Below, piece by piece: positions 56,733 to 64,000 of a DNA stretch of 64,000 nucleotides (its first letter is position 1; every line of letters starts with the position of its first letter). Below the pieces are notes generated by a model that did not search any database, was not told the DNA's origin, and saw only the letters and a list, made by a program, of their open reading frames with translations. The translations under genes and the position numbers were made by a program. Origin of the DNA: CAVSKL01 sp963728475 [NCBI: Candidatus Eiseniibacteriota bacterium] (GTDB lineage Bacteria; Eisenbacteria; RBG-16-71-46; JABDJR01); the NCBI GenBank assembly GCA_963728475.1, contig CAVSKL010000001.1, positions 1,364,001 to 1,428,000 on the forward strand, written 5' to 3'.

Positions 56733-57470
56733 TCAGTGCTCCGCGGTGCCCTCGGCCACGAACCTGTATCCCACCTTGTGCACGGTGCGGATGAACCGGT
56801 TGCGATCGCGGGGTCCCTCCAGCTTCCGCCGGAGGTTGGCGATGTGGGTGTCCACGGTGCGGCTGGTGGGCGCCTCTTCCGGGTCGCGGCCCCACACCGT
56901 ATCCAGGAGCTGTTCCCGGGTCACCGTCTCCCCCCGGTTCTCGATGAGAAGCCGCAGCACCTCGAACTCCTTGTAAGAGAGCTGGACCTCGCGCCCCTTC
57001 TTCCGGCACTCCCGCCGTTTGAAGTCTACCTCCACGTCCCCGAAGGTGAAGCCGGCCAGCTCCTCCTTCTCGCCCTGGGTCCGGCGGAGAACGGCGCTGA
57101 TCCGGGCCATGAGTTCCCGGATCGAGAACGGCTTGGTCACGTAGTCGTCGGCGCCGAGGGCGAACCCCCGCACCTTGTCCATCTCCATCCCCTTGGCGGT
57201 GATGAGGATGACGGGGACGTCGCGGTCCTCCTCGCGGATCTCGGCCAGCACGTCGAGGCCGCTCAGCTCGGGAAGCATGATGTCGAGGAGGATCATGTCG
57301 GGGCGCTCGCGGCGCCACGCCTCCAGGGCGGCGCGGCCGGTGGCGGCGGTTTCCACCGCATACCCCTCGTACTTCAGGTTGTGCTCGAGGCCGAGGAGCA
57401 TGTCGGGCTCGTCCTCGACCACCAGGATCCTGGCGGTGGCGCGCCGGGGCGTCGTGTCGGCGTTGCTCAT
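56733..57470 (-). CDS. OmpR-family response regulator
   Basis: A 245-residue regulator. The receiver (about 14-125) has acidic D20-E21, phosphoacceptor D63 in LLDIMLPELSG, and K in YVTKPFS. The DNA-binding winged helix (about 150-240) has LSYKEFEVLRLLIENRGETVTREQLL and RTVDTHIANLRRKL ... RTVHKVGYRF, standard OmpR/PhoB. It is coupled to the upstream histidine kinase by a four-base overlap (57467-57470), so both are one system. ATG 57470. Target promoters cannot be read here. Confidence 0.96.
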   Translation of the reverse strand: MSNADTTPRRATARILVVEDEPDMLLGLEHNLKYEGYAVETAATGRAALEAWRRERPDMILLDIMLPELSGLDVLAEIREEDRDVPVILITAKGMEMDKVRGFALGADDYVTKPFSIRELMARISAVLRRTQGEKEELAGFTFGDVEVDFKRRECRKKGREVQLSYKEFEVLRLLIENRGETVTREQLLDTVWGRDPEEAPTSRTVDTHIANLRRKLEGPRDRNRFIRTVHKVGYRFVAEGTAEH

Positions 57471-59125
57471 GTCGATCTGCCTTCCCGGTTCTCCCGGTCC
57501 TTGCCGGAGGGTGGGCCTCCGAGGGGTAGGAGGATCGAGAACCGGCTGCCCTCGCCGGGACGGCTATCCACGCGGATCCGCCCCCCGTGGGCGTCCACGA
57601 TGTGCTTGACCAGGGACAATCCCAGCCCCGAGCCCTTCACGTCGTGGACGAGGCTCTTTTCCACCCGGTAGAACTTCTCGAATATCTTAGCCTGTTCCCG
57701 GGGGGGGATGCCTACCCCGCGATCCTCCACCGCGATCACCGCATCGCCGTTTTCCCGGCCCAGCTCCACCTTCAGGTACCGCTCCCGGGGAGAGTACTTG
57801 ATCGCGTTGTCCATCAGGTTGAGGAGCGCCTGGGTCACCGCGTCGCCGTCGGCGGGGACCTCGGGCAGCGCCCGGTCGATGTTGCTCTCCACGGTGAAGC
57901 CCTGTTTGCGGAGCTGGAAGTCGTAGGCGGCCAGGGTCTCGCGCACCACCCGGGCGAGGTCGGTGGGGGCGAAACGGTAGGTCTTGCGCCCCTGCTCGAT
58001 CCGGCCCACGTCGAGGACGTTGTCGATGAGGTGGGTGAGCCGGTCGCTCTCCTTGTGGATGATCCGCAGGAACTCCTTCTCCTGGGCCCGGTCGGAGGCG
58101 CGGTCCATCTCCAGGGTTTCCGAGAAGAGGCGGATGAGGGAAAGCGGGGTCTTGAGCTCGTGGGACACGTTGCTCACGAACGCGGACTTCAGCTCCGCCA
58201 GCTCCATTTCGTGGAGCATGAAGCGGAGCGAGAACGCCACCGCGGCCACGATGACCAGGAACATGGTCACGATGATGGCGAGGTGGGTCACCACGACGTT
58301 CCGCACCCAGGCCTCGAAGCGCGGGTCGCTCAGCCCCACCGCCACCTTGTAGAACGGGAGCACCCGGTCGAAGGCGCGGGTGGCCACCACCCGGGGACGG
58401 TCGAGCTCGGCGGTGCTGTAGAAGGCGCGGCCCTCGTCGTCCAGGAGCACGATGTCGACCTCGGAGCGGGTGAGCGCCCCCCGGAACACATCGGAGTCGG
58501 CGTCGAGGCGATGGACGAGCACCCGGTCCAGGAACTTCCGGTCCCGCTTCACGAAGCCCAGGTCCCACACGAACCCCGCCGCCCCCAGGAGTTCCCCGGT
58601 GACCGACTGGACGGTGAAATAGGTGACCTGGGCGGGGTGGGCCGGATCGGGGGAGGTGAGGTGCACGAGCTCGCTGGGCATGGCCGTGTGCCGGCCCATG
58701 AATTCCATGATCGGGATCAGCACCCAGTCCGGCACCGGGCGGAACTCCGGGTCCTGCGCCCCCTCGGAGTAGTAGACCAGCCCTACCGGGCTCACGAAGA
58801 AGGCCTGGCGGTAGAGAGAATCCTGCTGGACGAAGCTGTTGAGGAAGCGGACCACCTGCTCCGGGTTCTCGGGCGGGACCAGGCGGGCCGCCACCATGTT
58901 GACCTGCTCCTCCTCCCAGAATGCGTTCTCGAGGGAGGTCGAGGCCACCCGGGCCATGTAAGCGCCGTAGTCCGACTGCACGCCGCGGGTGATGGCGGTG
59001 AAGTCGCGCAGGAGCTTCACCCCGAGCAGGCTCAGGAGGAGCGCGGGCACCAGGAGTCCGCCCCCCACCAGGAGCACCAAGGTGCGCTTACCGACCGGGG
59101 CCCCCGGGGCGAACGGTCTGGCCAT
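57467..59125 (-). CDS. Membrane sensor histidine kinase
   Basis: A 552-residue kinase with TM1 about 14-38, a large periplasmic sensor about 40-277 (possible double-CACHE/dCache style alpha-beta fold), TM2 about 278-302, HisKA with H322 in VSNVSHELKTPLSLI, and HATPase with NLMDNAIKYSPRE, EDRGVGIPP, FYRVEKSLVHDVKGSGLGLSLVKHIV and the last GSRFSILLPL. No HAMP domain separates TM2 from the H box. It phosphorylates the OmpR-type partner encoded next. It starts at ATG 59125, six bases behind the stop of a small exported CxxC protein, which is likely part of the same operon. Confidence 0.95.
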   Translation of the reverse strand: MARPFAPGAPVGKRTLVLLVGGGLLVPALLLSLLGVKLLRDFTAITRGVQSDYGAYMARVASTSLENAFWEEEQVNMVAARLVPPENPEQVVRFLNSFVQQDSLYRQAFFVSPVGLVYYSEGAQDPEFRPVPDWVLIPIMEFMGRHTAMPSELVHLTSPDPAHPAQVTYFTVQSVTGELLGAAGFVWDLGFVKRDRKFLDRVLVHRLDADSDVFRGALTRSEVDIVLLDDEGRAFYSTAELDRPRVVATRAFDRVLPFYKVAVGLSDPRFEAWVRNVVVTHLAIIVTMFLVIVAAVAFSLRFMLHEMELAELKSAFVSNVSHELKTPLSLIRLFSETLEMDRASDRAQEKEFLRIIHKESDRLTHLIDNVLDVGRIEQGRKTYRFAPTDLARVVRETLAAYDFQLRKQGFTVESNIDRALPEVPADGDAVTQALLNLMDNAIKYSPRERYLKVELGRENGDAVIAVEDRGVGIPPREQAKIFEKFYRVEKSLVHDVKGSGLGLSLVKHIVDAHGGRIRVDSRPGEGSRFSILLPLGGPPSGKDRENREGRST

Positions 59126-59131
59126 GAGTCC

Positions 59132-59626
59132 TCAGTAGGGTATGAGATCCCCGCGCACCGCGCGCGAGGCCTGTTCGTGGAGCAGGGTGGCCATGGCGGG
59201 GTCGTCCGAGGTGACGATGGCGAAGAACCCGTGGGCGCACTCCTTGGATATCACCACCTGAACCGTGCCGTCCGCCAGCTTGCCGTGATAGTCGTTGTTC
59301 ATGCGCATCCGTGCCTGCAGGTCCGGATCCTTGCGAATCCTTGTGCTCAGCCGGTCCCGTTCGTAGGCGAACCGGCGGAGCCCTTCGATGACGGTGGGGT
59401 TGTCGGAGTGGTAGTAATACACGACCCCGTTCTGCAGGGACCCTACCTCCTGGCCGGCCTGGAGAAACACCTCCCGGTTCGTGTTCCACAGGTCGCAGAC
59501 CGGACATCCGGCTACGGTCCCGGGGATACGCCCCGGGGGAGGGGGAGTCTGGGCCCCGGCGGGCGCGAGGGCGAGCAGGAGCCCGGCGGCGGCGAACCGC
59601 GCCCCGGCTCCCAGGCGTCTGAGCAT
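59132..59626 (-). CDS. Exported CxxC protein of unknown function
   Basis: A 164-residue periplasmic protein: signal peptide about 1-25 (ending PAGA), then GCPVCDLWNTNREVFLQAGQEVG with a C-x-x-C near residues 41-44, a helical middle (VIEGLRRFAYERDRLSTRIRK), and a third cysteine in SKECAHGFFAIV. The motif CPVCD could bind metal, haem fragments or act in redox. I do not recognise a family. ATG 59626 has GGAGGAT upstream. It is the first gene of an operon with the sensor kinase (six-base gap) and the OmpR-type regulator, so it may modulate that kinase. Confidence 0.8.
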   Translation of the reverse strand: MLRRLGAGARFAAAGLLLALAPAGAQTPPPPGRIPGTVAGCPVCDLWNTNREVFLQAGQEVGSLQNGVVYYYHSDNPTVIEGLRRFAYERDRLSTRIRKDPDLQARMRMNNDYHGKLADGTVQVVISKECAHGFFAIVTSDDPAMATLLHEQASRAVRGDLIPY

Positions 59627-59792
59627 GGCAAATCCTCCGGAAACGGTCGCGGAGCAACAAGGTATGGTTTTCGCGCCCCCGTTCGTCCGCCATAATGGTA
59701 CGCGCTGGGGAGCCCTTCCGGGTCCCCGAACTGAAGGCCGGCCGCGCGCCGCCGAAGACCCAGGGGGGACCGGGCCCCCCCCGGAGAGCCGA

Positions 59793-61652
59793 ATGTACGA
59801 AGCGCATTTCGGGCTGAGCTCGAACCCGTTCAGCTCCAGCCCGAGCCCAGAATTCATCTATGAGAGCCGCGAGCACCGCGAGGCGCTCGCGCACTTCCAG
59901 TTCGCGCTGTCCAACCGCGAGGCGTTCGTCCTCCTGACCGGGGAAGTGGGGACGGGCAAGACCACCGCGGTCCAGTCGCTCCGGCGCCACCTGCCCGCCG
60001 GGGCCCCGGTGGCGGTGGTGACCCATACCACCCTGGAGCCGCGCGAACTTCTGGAGGAGATCGCGCTGCGCTTCGGGCTGGAACCGGTGCCCGGCGAGAG
60101 CAAGCCCGCCCTCATGCGGCGGATGGAGAATTACCTGGAGGACCACCGCCGGGGCGGCGGGCAGGCGCTCCTGGTCCTGGACGAGGCCCACCTGATGAGC
60201 CCGGCGCTTCTGGAGGAGGTGCGGCTCCTCTCCAATCTGGAGAGCCCGGAGGGGGGAAAGCTCCTGCAGATCTGCCTGGTGGGGCAGCCCGAGCTCGAGA
60301 GCCACCTCCAGCAGCCTCAGCTCCGCCAGCTCCGCCAGCGGATCAGCGTGCGCTACGCGCTCAAGCCCCTGGGGCGCGACGAGACCCGGGGCTACATCCA
60401 TCACCGGCTGGCCGCGGCGGGATGCGCTGACCCGGTGGCGGTGTTTCCACCCGAAGCCTGCGACGCCGTGCACACCCTCTCCCAGGGAATCCCCCGGGAG
60501 ATCAACGTGCTCGCCTCCCAGGCGCTCCTCAACGCCTTCCTGGACGAGAAGCCCGCGGTGGTCCGGAACCACGTGTTCTCGGCCAAGTCCGATTACGGCT
60601 TCCAGGGAATCGTGACCGGAGCGGCCGCGCTCAGCCCCGAGGCTCCCGCGCCCCCGCCGGTGCCGCGCCGGGTGCCCACCGATCCGGTGGGTCCGCCCCC
60701 GCGGCGGGTGCCGCCGCCCCCCCGGGTGCCCAAGTCCCCTCCCGCTGAGCCCACGGGACCGCCTCCGGCTTCCGCCGGTGCCCCGCCCCGGCCGGTGCGC
60801 CGGCCCATTCCACTGCCTCCCTCCTCGCTCCGGCCTCCACCGCGCCCCCAGCCCGCGCGCGCCGCCCCTCCGGCGGCGCCCATCGCCGGCGGCGAGCCGG
60901 AACGGGGGGGCGCGGGGGGCCGGGTCCGAGTGACGGTGGAGCCCGGCCGGCGCCGGGGGGACCGGCCCGGTCCCCGAAAGCGGGGGGTGTGGATCCTGGT
61001 GGGACTCGCGCTGGCGGTGGCGGTGGTGGCGGTGTTCATCCGGAGCCAGATCGCCCCACGCTCCGCGGTGACGCTGGATCCGGCGGTGGTGGACAGCATG
61101 GCGGCGAACCTGGCCCGCACCGTTCCTCCCGGGACGGCGCCGCCCGGGACGGCGCTGCCCGGGAACCCCGCGTCCGGCGCGGCGGCTTCGGGGCCCGCCG
61201 CCGGGTCGCCGGAACCGGCCGCCACCTCCGCGGACACCGGCGCCTCCGCGGCTCCGGCTCCCCCCCCGCTTCCGGCCGAGGGCGGGGAGAGGGGCACCGC
61301 GCCGGGCATCCGGGCCGGGGGGGAGGCGGGGGTTCCGGCGGCGTCGACGGCCGCGCCCGAAGACTCCGCCGGGGGACCCTTCACCATCCAGGTCGCCTCG
61401 TTCCATACCCGCGCCCGGGCGGAACAGGTGCTGGCCGAGGTCACCCGGCTCACCGGGTTCCCCGCCGCCATCCTCCCCGCGCGGGTGGGGGGGAGCGACT
61501 GGCTGCGGCTCTTCCTCGGCTCCTTCCCCTCCCCGGAGGCGGCACGGGAGGCCGCGGAGCCGCTGGTCCGGAATCGCACCATCCACGAGGTGATGGTGAT
61601 CCCGGTGCCGGAGGGGGCGGGTCCCGCGTTGTCCGGAGACCACACCCCCTGA
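59793..61652 (+). CDS. DamX/ExeA-like protein: AAA ATPase, Pro-rich linker, transmembrane helix, SPOR domain
   Basis: A 619-residue envelope protein. Residues 1-270 are an ExeA-type AAA ATPase starting MYEAHFGLSSNPFSSSPSPEF; Walker A GEVGTGKTT (K56), Walker B LLVLDEAH (D130-E131), and the C-terminal GIPREINVLASQALL. About 285-395 is a Pro/Arg/Ala linker, 398-416 a single membrane helix (GVWILVGLALAVAVVAVFI), 420-525 a periplasmic linker, and about 528-600 a SPOR domain (FTIQVASFHTRARAEQVLAEV ... RLFLGSFPSPEAAREA). SPOR domains bind denuded septal peptidoglycan. The architecture is that of DamX, a division/envelope protein. ATG 59793 with GGAGAG upstream. Confidence 0.92.
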   Translation: MYEAHFGLSSNPFSSSPSPEFIYESREHREALAHFQFALSNREAFVLLTGEVGTGKTTAVQSLRRHLPAGAPVAVVTHTTLEPRELLEEIALRFGLEPVPGESKPALMRRMENYLEDHRRGGGQALLVLDEAHLMSPALLEEVRLLSNLESPEGGKLLQICLVGQPELESHLQQPQLRQLRQRISVRYALKPLGRDETRGYIHHRLAAAGCADPVAVFPPEACDAVHTLSQGIPREINVLASQALLNAFLDEKPAVVRNHVFSAKSDYGFQGIVTGAAALSPEAPAPPPVPRRVPTDPVGPPPRRVPPPPRVPKSPPAEPTGPPPASAGAPPRPVRRPIPLPPSSLRPPPRPQPARAAPPAAPIAGGEPERGGAGGRVRVTVEPGRRRGDRPGPRKRGVWILVGLALAVAVVAVFIRSQIAPRSAVTLDPAVVDSMAANLARTVPPGTAPPGTALPGNPASGAAASGPAAGSPEPAATSADTGASAAPAPPPLPAEGGERGTAPGIRAGGEAGVPAASTAAPEDSAGGPFTIQVASFHTRARAEQVLAEVTRLTGFPAAILPARVGGSDWLRLFLGSFPSPEAAREAAEPLVRNRTIHEVMVIPVPEGAGPALSGDHTP

Positions 61653-61683
61653 CCGGCCGGCTTCCCTCCCGGAGGTCCCTCCG

Positions 61684-61712
61684 TTGACACGGCGCACCCG
61701 CGGCGATTAAAT
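61684..61712 (+). promoter_or_regulatory. Promoter of the beta-propeller lipoprotein gene, leaderless arrangement
   Basis: TTGACA (61684-61689, perfect consensus), a 17-base spacer and TTAAAT (61707-61712, four of six). Transcription would begin at about 61719, four bases before the ATG at 61723; no Shine-Dalgarno precedes that codon. Confidence 0.55.
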
Positions 61713-61722
61713 CGTGAGCCTC

Positions 61723-62823
61723 ATGATCCGACCCCTCGCTGCCGACCGCTTCCTGGCCCTCGCGGCGCTCGCGCTCGCCGTGGCGGCGCCGGCCTGTGCC
61801 CGGCATACTCCGCCCATGGAGCATCCCGCCGGGGCCTCGGCCGTGCCCGACACGCTCCGCATGGCGGGCGAGGACCACCTGCGCAACGTCCGCCAGCTCA
61901 CCTTCGGGGGCGAGAACGCGGAAGCCTACTTCTCCCCGGACGGGAAGGAGCTGACCTTCCAGTCCACCCGGCCTCCGTACCAGTGCGACCAGATCTTCCG
62001 GATGCCCGCCCACGGAGGGCCCGCGGTCCTGGTGAGCACCGGCAAGGGGCGCTGCACCTGTTCGTACTTCCTTCCCGGCGGGACCTCGATCCTCTACGCG
62101 TCGACCCAGCTCGCCTCGCCCGACTGCCCCCCGCGGCCCGACTTCAGCCAGGGCTACGTGTGGGCGGTCTACCCGGGCTACGACATCTTCGTGAAGTCGG
62201 CGGGGGATTCGGCGCTCCGGCGGCTGACCGGCACGCCCGGCTACGACGCCGAGGCCGTGGTGAGCCCCCGGGGAGACAAGATCGTCTTCACCTCCATGCG
62301 GAACGGGGACCTGGACATCTACACCATGAACCTGGACGGGAGCGGGGTGAAGCAGCTCACCTCCACCCTGGGATACGACGGGGGTCCGTTCTTCTCCCCC
62401 GACGGGAAGGAAATCGTCTACCGGGCGTATTATCCCCAGGACTTGCAGGAGGAGCGGGACTACCGGGAGCTCCTGGCCGGGAACCTGATCCGTCCGGGGC
62501 GGTTGAACCTGTACGTGATGAACGCCGACGGGTCCGGCAAGCGGCTGGTGCTGGAGAACGGCGCCGCCAACTTCGCCCCGTACTTCTTCCCGGACGGGGA
62601 ACGGATCATCTTCAGCTCGAACATGGACGACCCTTCGGGACGCAATTTCGACCTCTACATGATTCACAAGGACGGTTCGGGGCTGGAGAAGATCACCACC
62701 AACCGGACCTTCGACGGTTTCCCCATGTTCTCGCCGGACGGCCGCTACCTGGTGTTCGCGTCCAACCGGAACGGCCGCCACCCCCACGAGACCAACGTCT
62801 TCATCGCCGAATGGGCCGATTAG
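61723..62823 (+). CDS. TolB-like beta-propeller lipoprotein (PD40 repeats)
   Basis: A 366-residue lipoprotein (signal MIRPLAADRFLALAALALAV continuing to a PAC lipobox near residue 27) whose mature part is a PD40/TolB-type propeller: repeated FSPDGKELTFQS, VVSPRGDKIVFTS, FFSPDGKEIVYRA, FFPDGERIIFSS, FSPDGRYLVFAS blades. Such proteins bind partners in the periplasm. GTG 61714 in frame would lie before the presumed transcription start, so ATG 61723 is taken. No tolA/tolQ/tolR or pal is adjacent. The TPR lipoprotein gene follows after 19 bases and belongs to the same operon. Confidence 0.9.
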   Translation: MIRPLAADRFLALAALALAVAAPACARHTPPMEHPAGASAVPDTLRMAGEDHLRNVRQLTFGGENAEAYFSPDGKELTFQSTRPPYQCDQIFRMPAHGGPAVLVSTGKGRCTCSYFLPGGTSILYASTQLASPDCPPRPDFSQGYVWAVYPGYDIFVKSAGDSALRRLTGTPGYDAEAVVSPRGDKIVFTSMRNGDLDIYTMNLDGSGVKQLTSTLGYDGGPFFSPDGKEIVYRAYYPQDLQEERDYRELLAGNLIRPGRLNLYVMNADGSGKRLVLENGAANFAPYFFPDGERIIFSSNMDDPSGRNFDLYMIHKDGSGLEKITTNRTFDGFPMFSPDGRYLVFASNRNGRHPHETNVFIAEWAD

Positions 62824-62842
62824 ACGGATGAAAGGATTCCTG

Positions 62843-63541
62843 ATGAAGCACTCGATCGCAGCCTCCGCGACGGTACTGATGCTGTCCGGCACCCTCGCCC
62901 TCTCGGGGTGCGGGGGCGGGAAGCTCCCGGCCCAGGACCAGCAGCAGACCGCCCAGGCCGACCCCGGCCGGACCCAGGCGCTTCCCCCCGGGCACCCGGC
63001 GGTGGACGGCTCGCCGGGCGGGGCCGCCCCCACCCCCGGGTCCGCGCCCATGCTGGGCGATGCCGACGCCCCCACCGACGACGACCCCCTGCCCCTGAAG
63101 CTCACCGGGCTGAGCAGCGTGAAGGAGATGGAGGCAGGGAAGAAGGCGGCCACCGACAAGGAGGCGGCAAAGCTGTTCGAGCAGGGCTTTCGCAAGACCT
63201 TCACCGCCGACGGTTCCAGGCGGGACTATCCGGGGGCGGTCCAGGACCTGCAGCAGGCGATCCGGATCGACCCGAACTACGCCCAGGCCTACCGTGCCCT
63301 CGGATATGCCGAGTTCAACATCGGGTTCAACGTGGACGCCGCCATGCAGAACTACACCAAGGCGGTCCAGCTCGACCCCGACTACGGCGAGGCCCATTAC
63401 GCCCTGGCCTTCATGTACGCGATGAGCGACCTGGAGAGGGGGCGGGTGCACTACGAGAAGGCCATGCAGCTGGGGGTTCCGGACGAGCGGAACCTGGGCG
63501 AACGGTTCTACAACGCCGCCGGGGGCGGCGGGGGGAAGTAG
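62843..63541 (+). CDS. TPR-repeat lipoprotein
   Basis: A 232-residue lipoprotein: signal MKHSIAASATVLMLSGTLAL with C23 in the lipobox LALSGC; a Gln/Pro/Gly-rich linker to about residue 90; then about three TPR-like helix pairs (GAVQDLQQAIRIDPNYAQAYRALGYAEF, AVQLDPDYGEAHYALAFMYAM). ATG 62843 was preferred to ATG 62828 because AAAGGA then lies six bases upstream and the signal peptide begins cleanly. The end is a Gly-rich tail. Second gene of the operon with the propeller lipoprotein. Confidence 0.88.
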   Translation: MKHSIAASATVLMLSGTLALSGCGGGKLPAQDQQQTAQADPGRTQALPPGHPAVDGSPGGAAPTPGSAPMLGDADAPTDDDPLPLKLTGLSSVKEMEAGKKAATDKEAAKLFEQGFRKTFTADGSRRDYPGAVQDLQQAIRIDPNYAQAYRALGYAEFNIGFNVDAAMQNYTKAVQLDPDYGEAHYALAFMYAMSDLERGRVHYEKAMQLGVPDERNLGERFYNAAGGGGGK

Positions 63542-63583
63542 GCGGCCGGCCGGCATCCGCCCGCTCGGGCGCGGAAGACCTGA

Positions 63584-63615
63584 CGAGGGGGCCCCCCGGC
63601 CGGGGAGCCCCCTCG
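63584..63615. terminator. Strong hairpin between convergent genes
   Basis: CGAGGGGGC (63584-63592) and GCCCCCTCG (63607-63615) form a perfect nine-base stem with a further C/G inner stem, between the convergent TPR lipoprotein and the sorting-domain protein. No T-run. Confidence 0.65.
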
Positions 63616-63638
63616 CGCGTATTCCCGCGGGCCCGGCG

Positions 63639-64000
63639 TCAGCGGATGCGCACCGCCCGCTGCACCAGGTCCCGGTCCGCAGTCCGTAGCCGGATGAAGT
63701 AGATGCCGGCGGCGCCGGTCGCGCCCCGGTCGTCGCGCCCGTCCCACACCGCGGCGTGGCGGCCCGCGGAGAGCTCGCCCTCCACCAGCGACCTCACCCG
63801 GCGCCCGCTCAGGTCGTAGACCTCCAGCCGGACCTCGCCGGCGCGGGCCAGTTCGAACTCGATCCGGGTGGAGCCGGCGAAGGGGTTGGGGGCGGCGGGT
63901 GAGAGCACGGCCACGCGAACGGTCCCGTTTGCGTCCGGGACCCCCGTCGTGGGCTGGATGCTCACCGGCACCGTCTCCGAGGCCATCGCCACCGGCGTGG
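63639..64000 (-). CDS. C-terminal part of an exported protein with FlgD-like sorting domain (partial)
   Basis: The last 120 residues of a protein that runs off the right edge. Residues from about 30 to the end form a FlgD-like Ig module: LSPAAPNPFAGSTRIEFELARAG, then RLEVYDLSGRRVRSLVEG, AAVWDGRDDRG, AAGIYFIRLR, the same type that ends the subtilase at 24035. In FCB bacteria such tails mark proteins for transport to the cell surface. The body of the protein is outside the window. The frame is open to the edge, so an in-frame ATG at 63992 need not be the start. Confidence 0.88.
   Translation of the reverse strand, partial: TPVAMASETVPVSIQPTTGVPDANGTVRVAVLSPAAPNPFAGSTRIEFELARAGEVRLEVYDLSGRRVRSLVEGELSAGRHAAVWDGRDDRGATGAAGIYFIRLRTADRDLVQRAVRIR

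Overview
The window is very GC-rich chromosomal DNA from a Gram-negative bacterium. It carries a Pal/OmpA-like lipoprotein, many lipobox-bearing lipoproteins, a SPOR-domain envelope protein and exported proteins ending in FlgD-like Ig sorting domains. That last trait, with the GC content and the many signal-peptide proteins of no known family, fits the FCB side of the tree, for example Candidatus Eisenbacteria. The placement is inference; there is no rRNA here. I found no tRNA, rRNA, CRISPR array, phage or insertion sequence. Gene density is about one per 1.35 kb and most neighbours form two- or three-gene operons with 4-bp ATGA/GTGA overlaps.

Layout. 1-9.2 kb: phoH (cut by the left edge), a fatty-acid-type dehydrogenase and a VAT-1-like reductase on the minus strand, a D,D-carboxypeptidase, rfbC, a Rieske ferredoxin, a double-TerB protein and an OmpA-like lipoprotein. 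9.7-16.4 kb: mscS-hutH, aminopeptidase P, an OB-fold lipoprotein, a Gfo/Idh/MocA oxidoreductase. 16.4-31.4 kb: envelope and transport genes (NhaC antiporter, two GT-C type glycosyltransferases, a second antiporter, a subtilase with a sorting tail), then metK and a Cys/Met PLP enzyme. 31.7-36.5 kb: an unusual RelA/SpoT-fold protein, an alpha/alpha-toroid protein, a GT2 glycosyltransferase and a broken peroxiredoxin (bcp) gene. 36.7-48.1 kb: DUF6504-dinB, an NHLRC2-like protein, a methyltransferase, an LEA14-like lipoprotein, a MarR-DinB pair, and a second-type DNA polymerase III alpha subunit. 48.4-64 kb: TPR lipoproteins, a haem c lipoprotein, an UMF1-type MFS transporter, MutT, a ligand-less cupredoxin, a solute-binding protein joined to a hybrid sensor kinase, a second two-component system with a CxxC protein, a DamX/ExeA-like AAA-SPOR protein, a beta-propeller lipoprotein and a second sorting-tail protein at the right edge.

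How the genes work together. Three themes recur: cell-envelope maintenance and sensing (OmpA, SPOR/AAA, D,D-carboxypeptidase, MscS, two kinases), sulfur amino acid metabolism (metK plus PLP enzyme), and translesion/repair functions (dinB with DUF6504, DnaE2-like alpha, MutT). The most distinctive non-genic feature is a series of tandem repeats in spacers and gene ends (5.2, 38.2, 42.7, 49.4 and 49.9 kb), one of which supplies the C-terminal codons of two convergent genes on opposite strands. No previously undescribed multi-gene system is obvious. The best candidates for new biology are the RelA/SpoT-like protein, the binding-protein/kinase pair, the CxxC protein/kinase/regulator operon and the AAA-SPOR protein.
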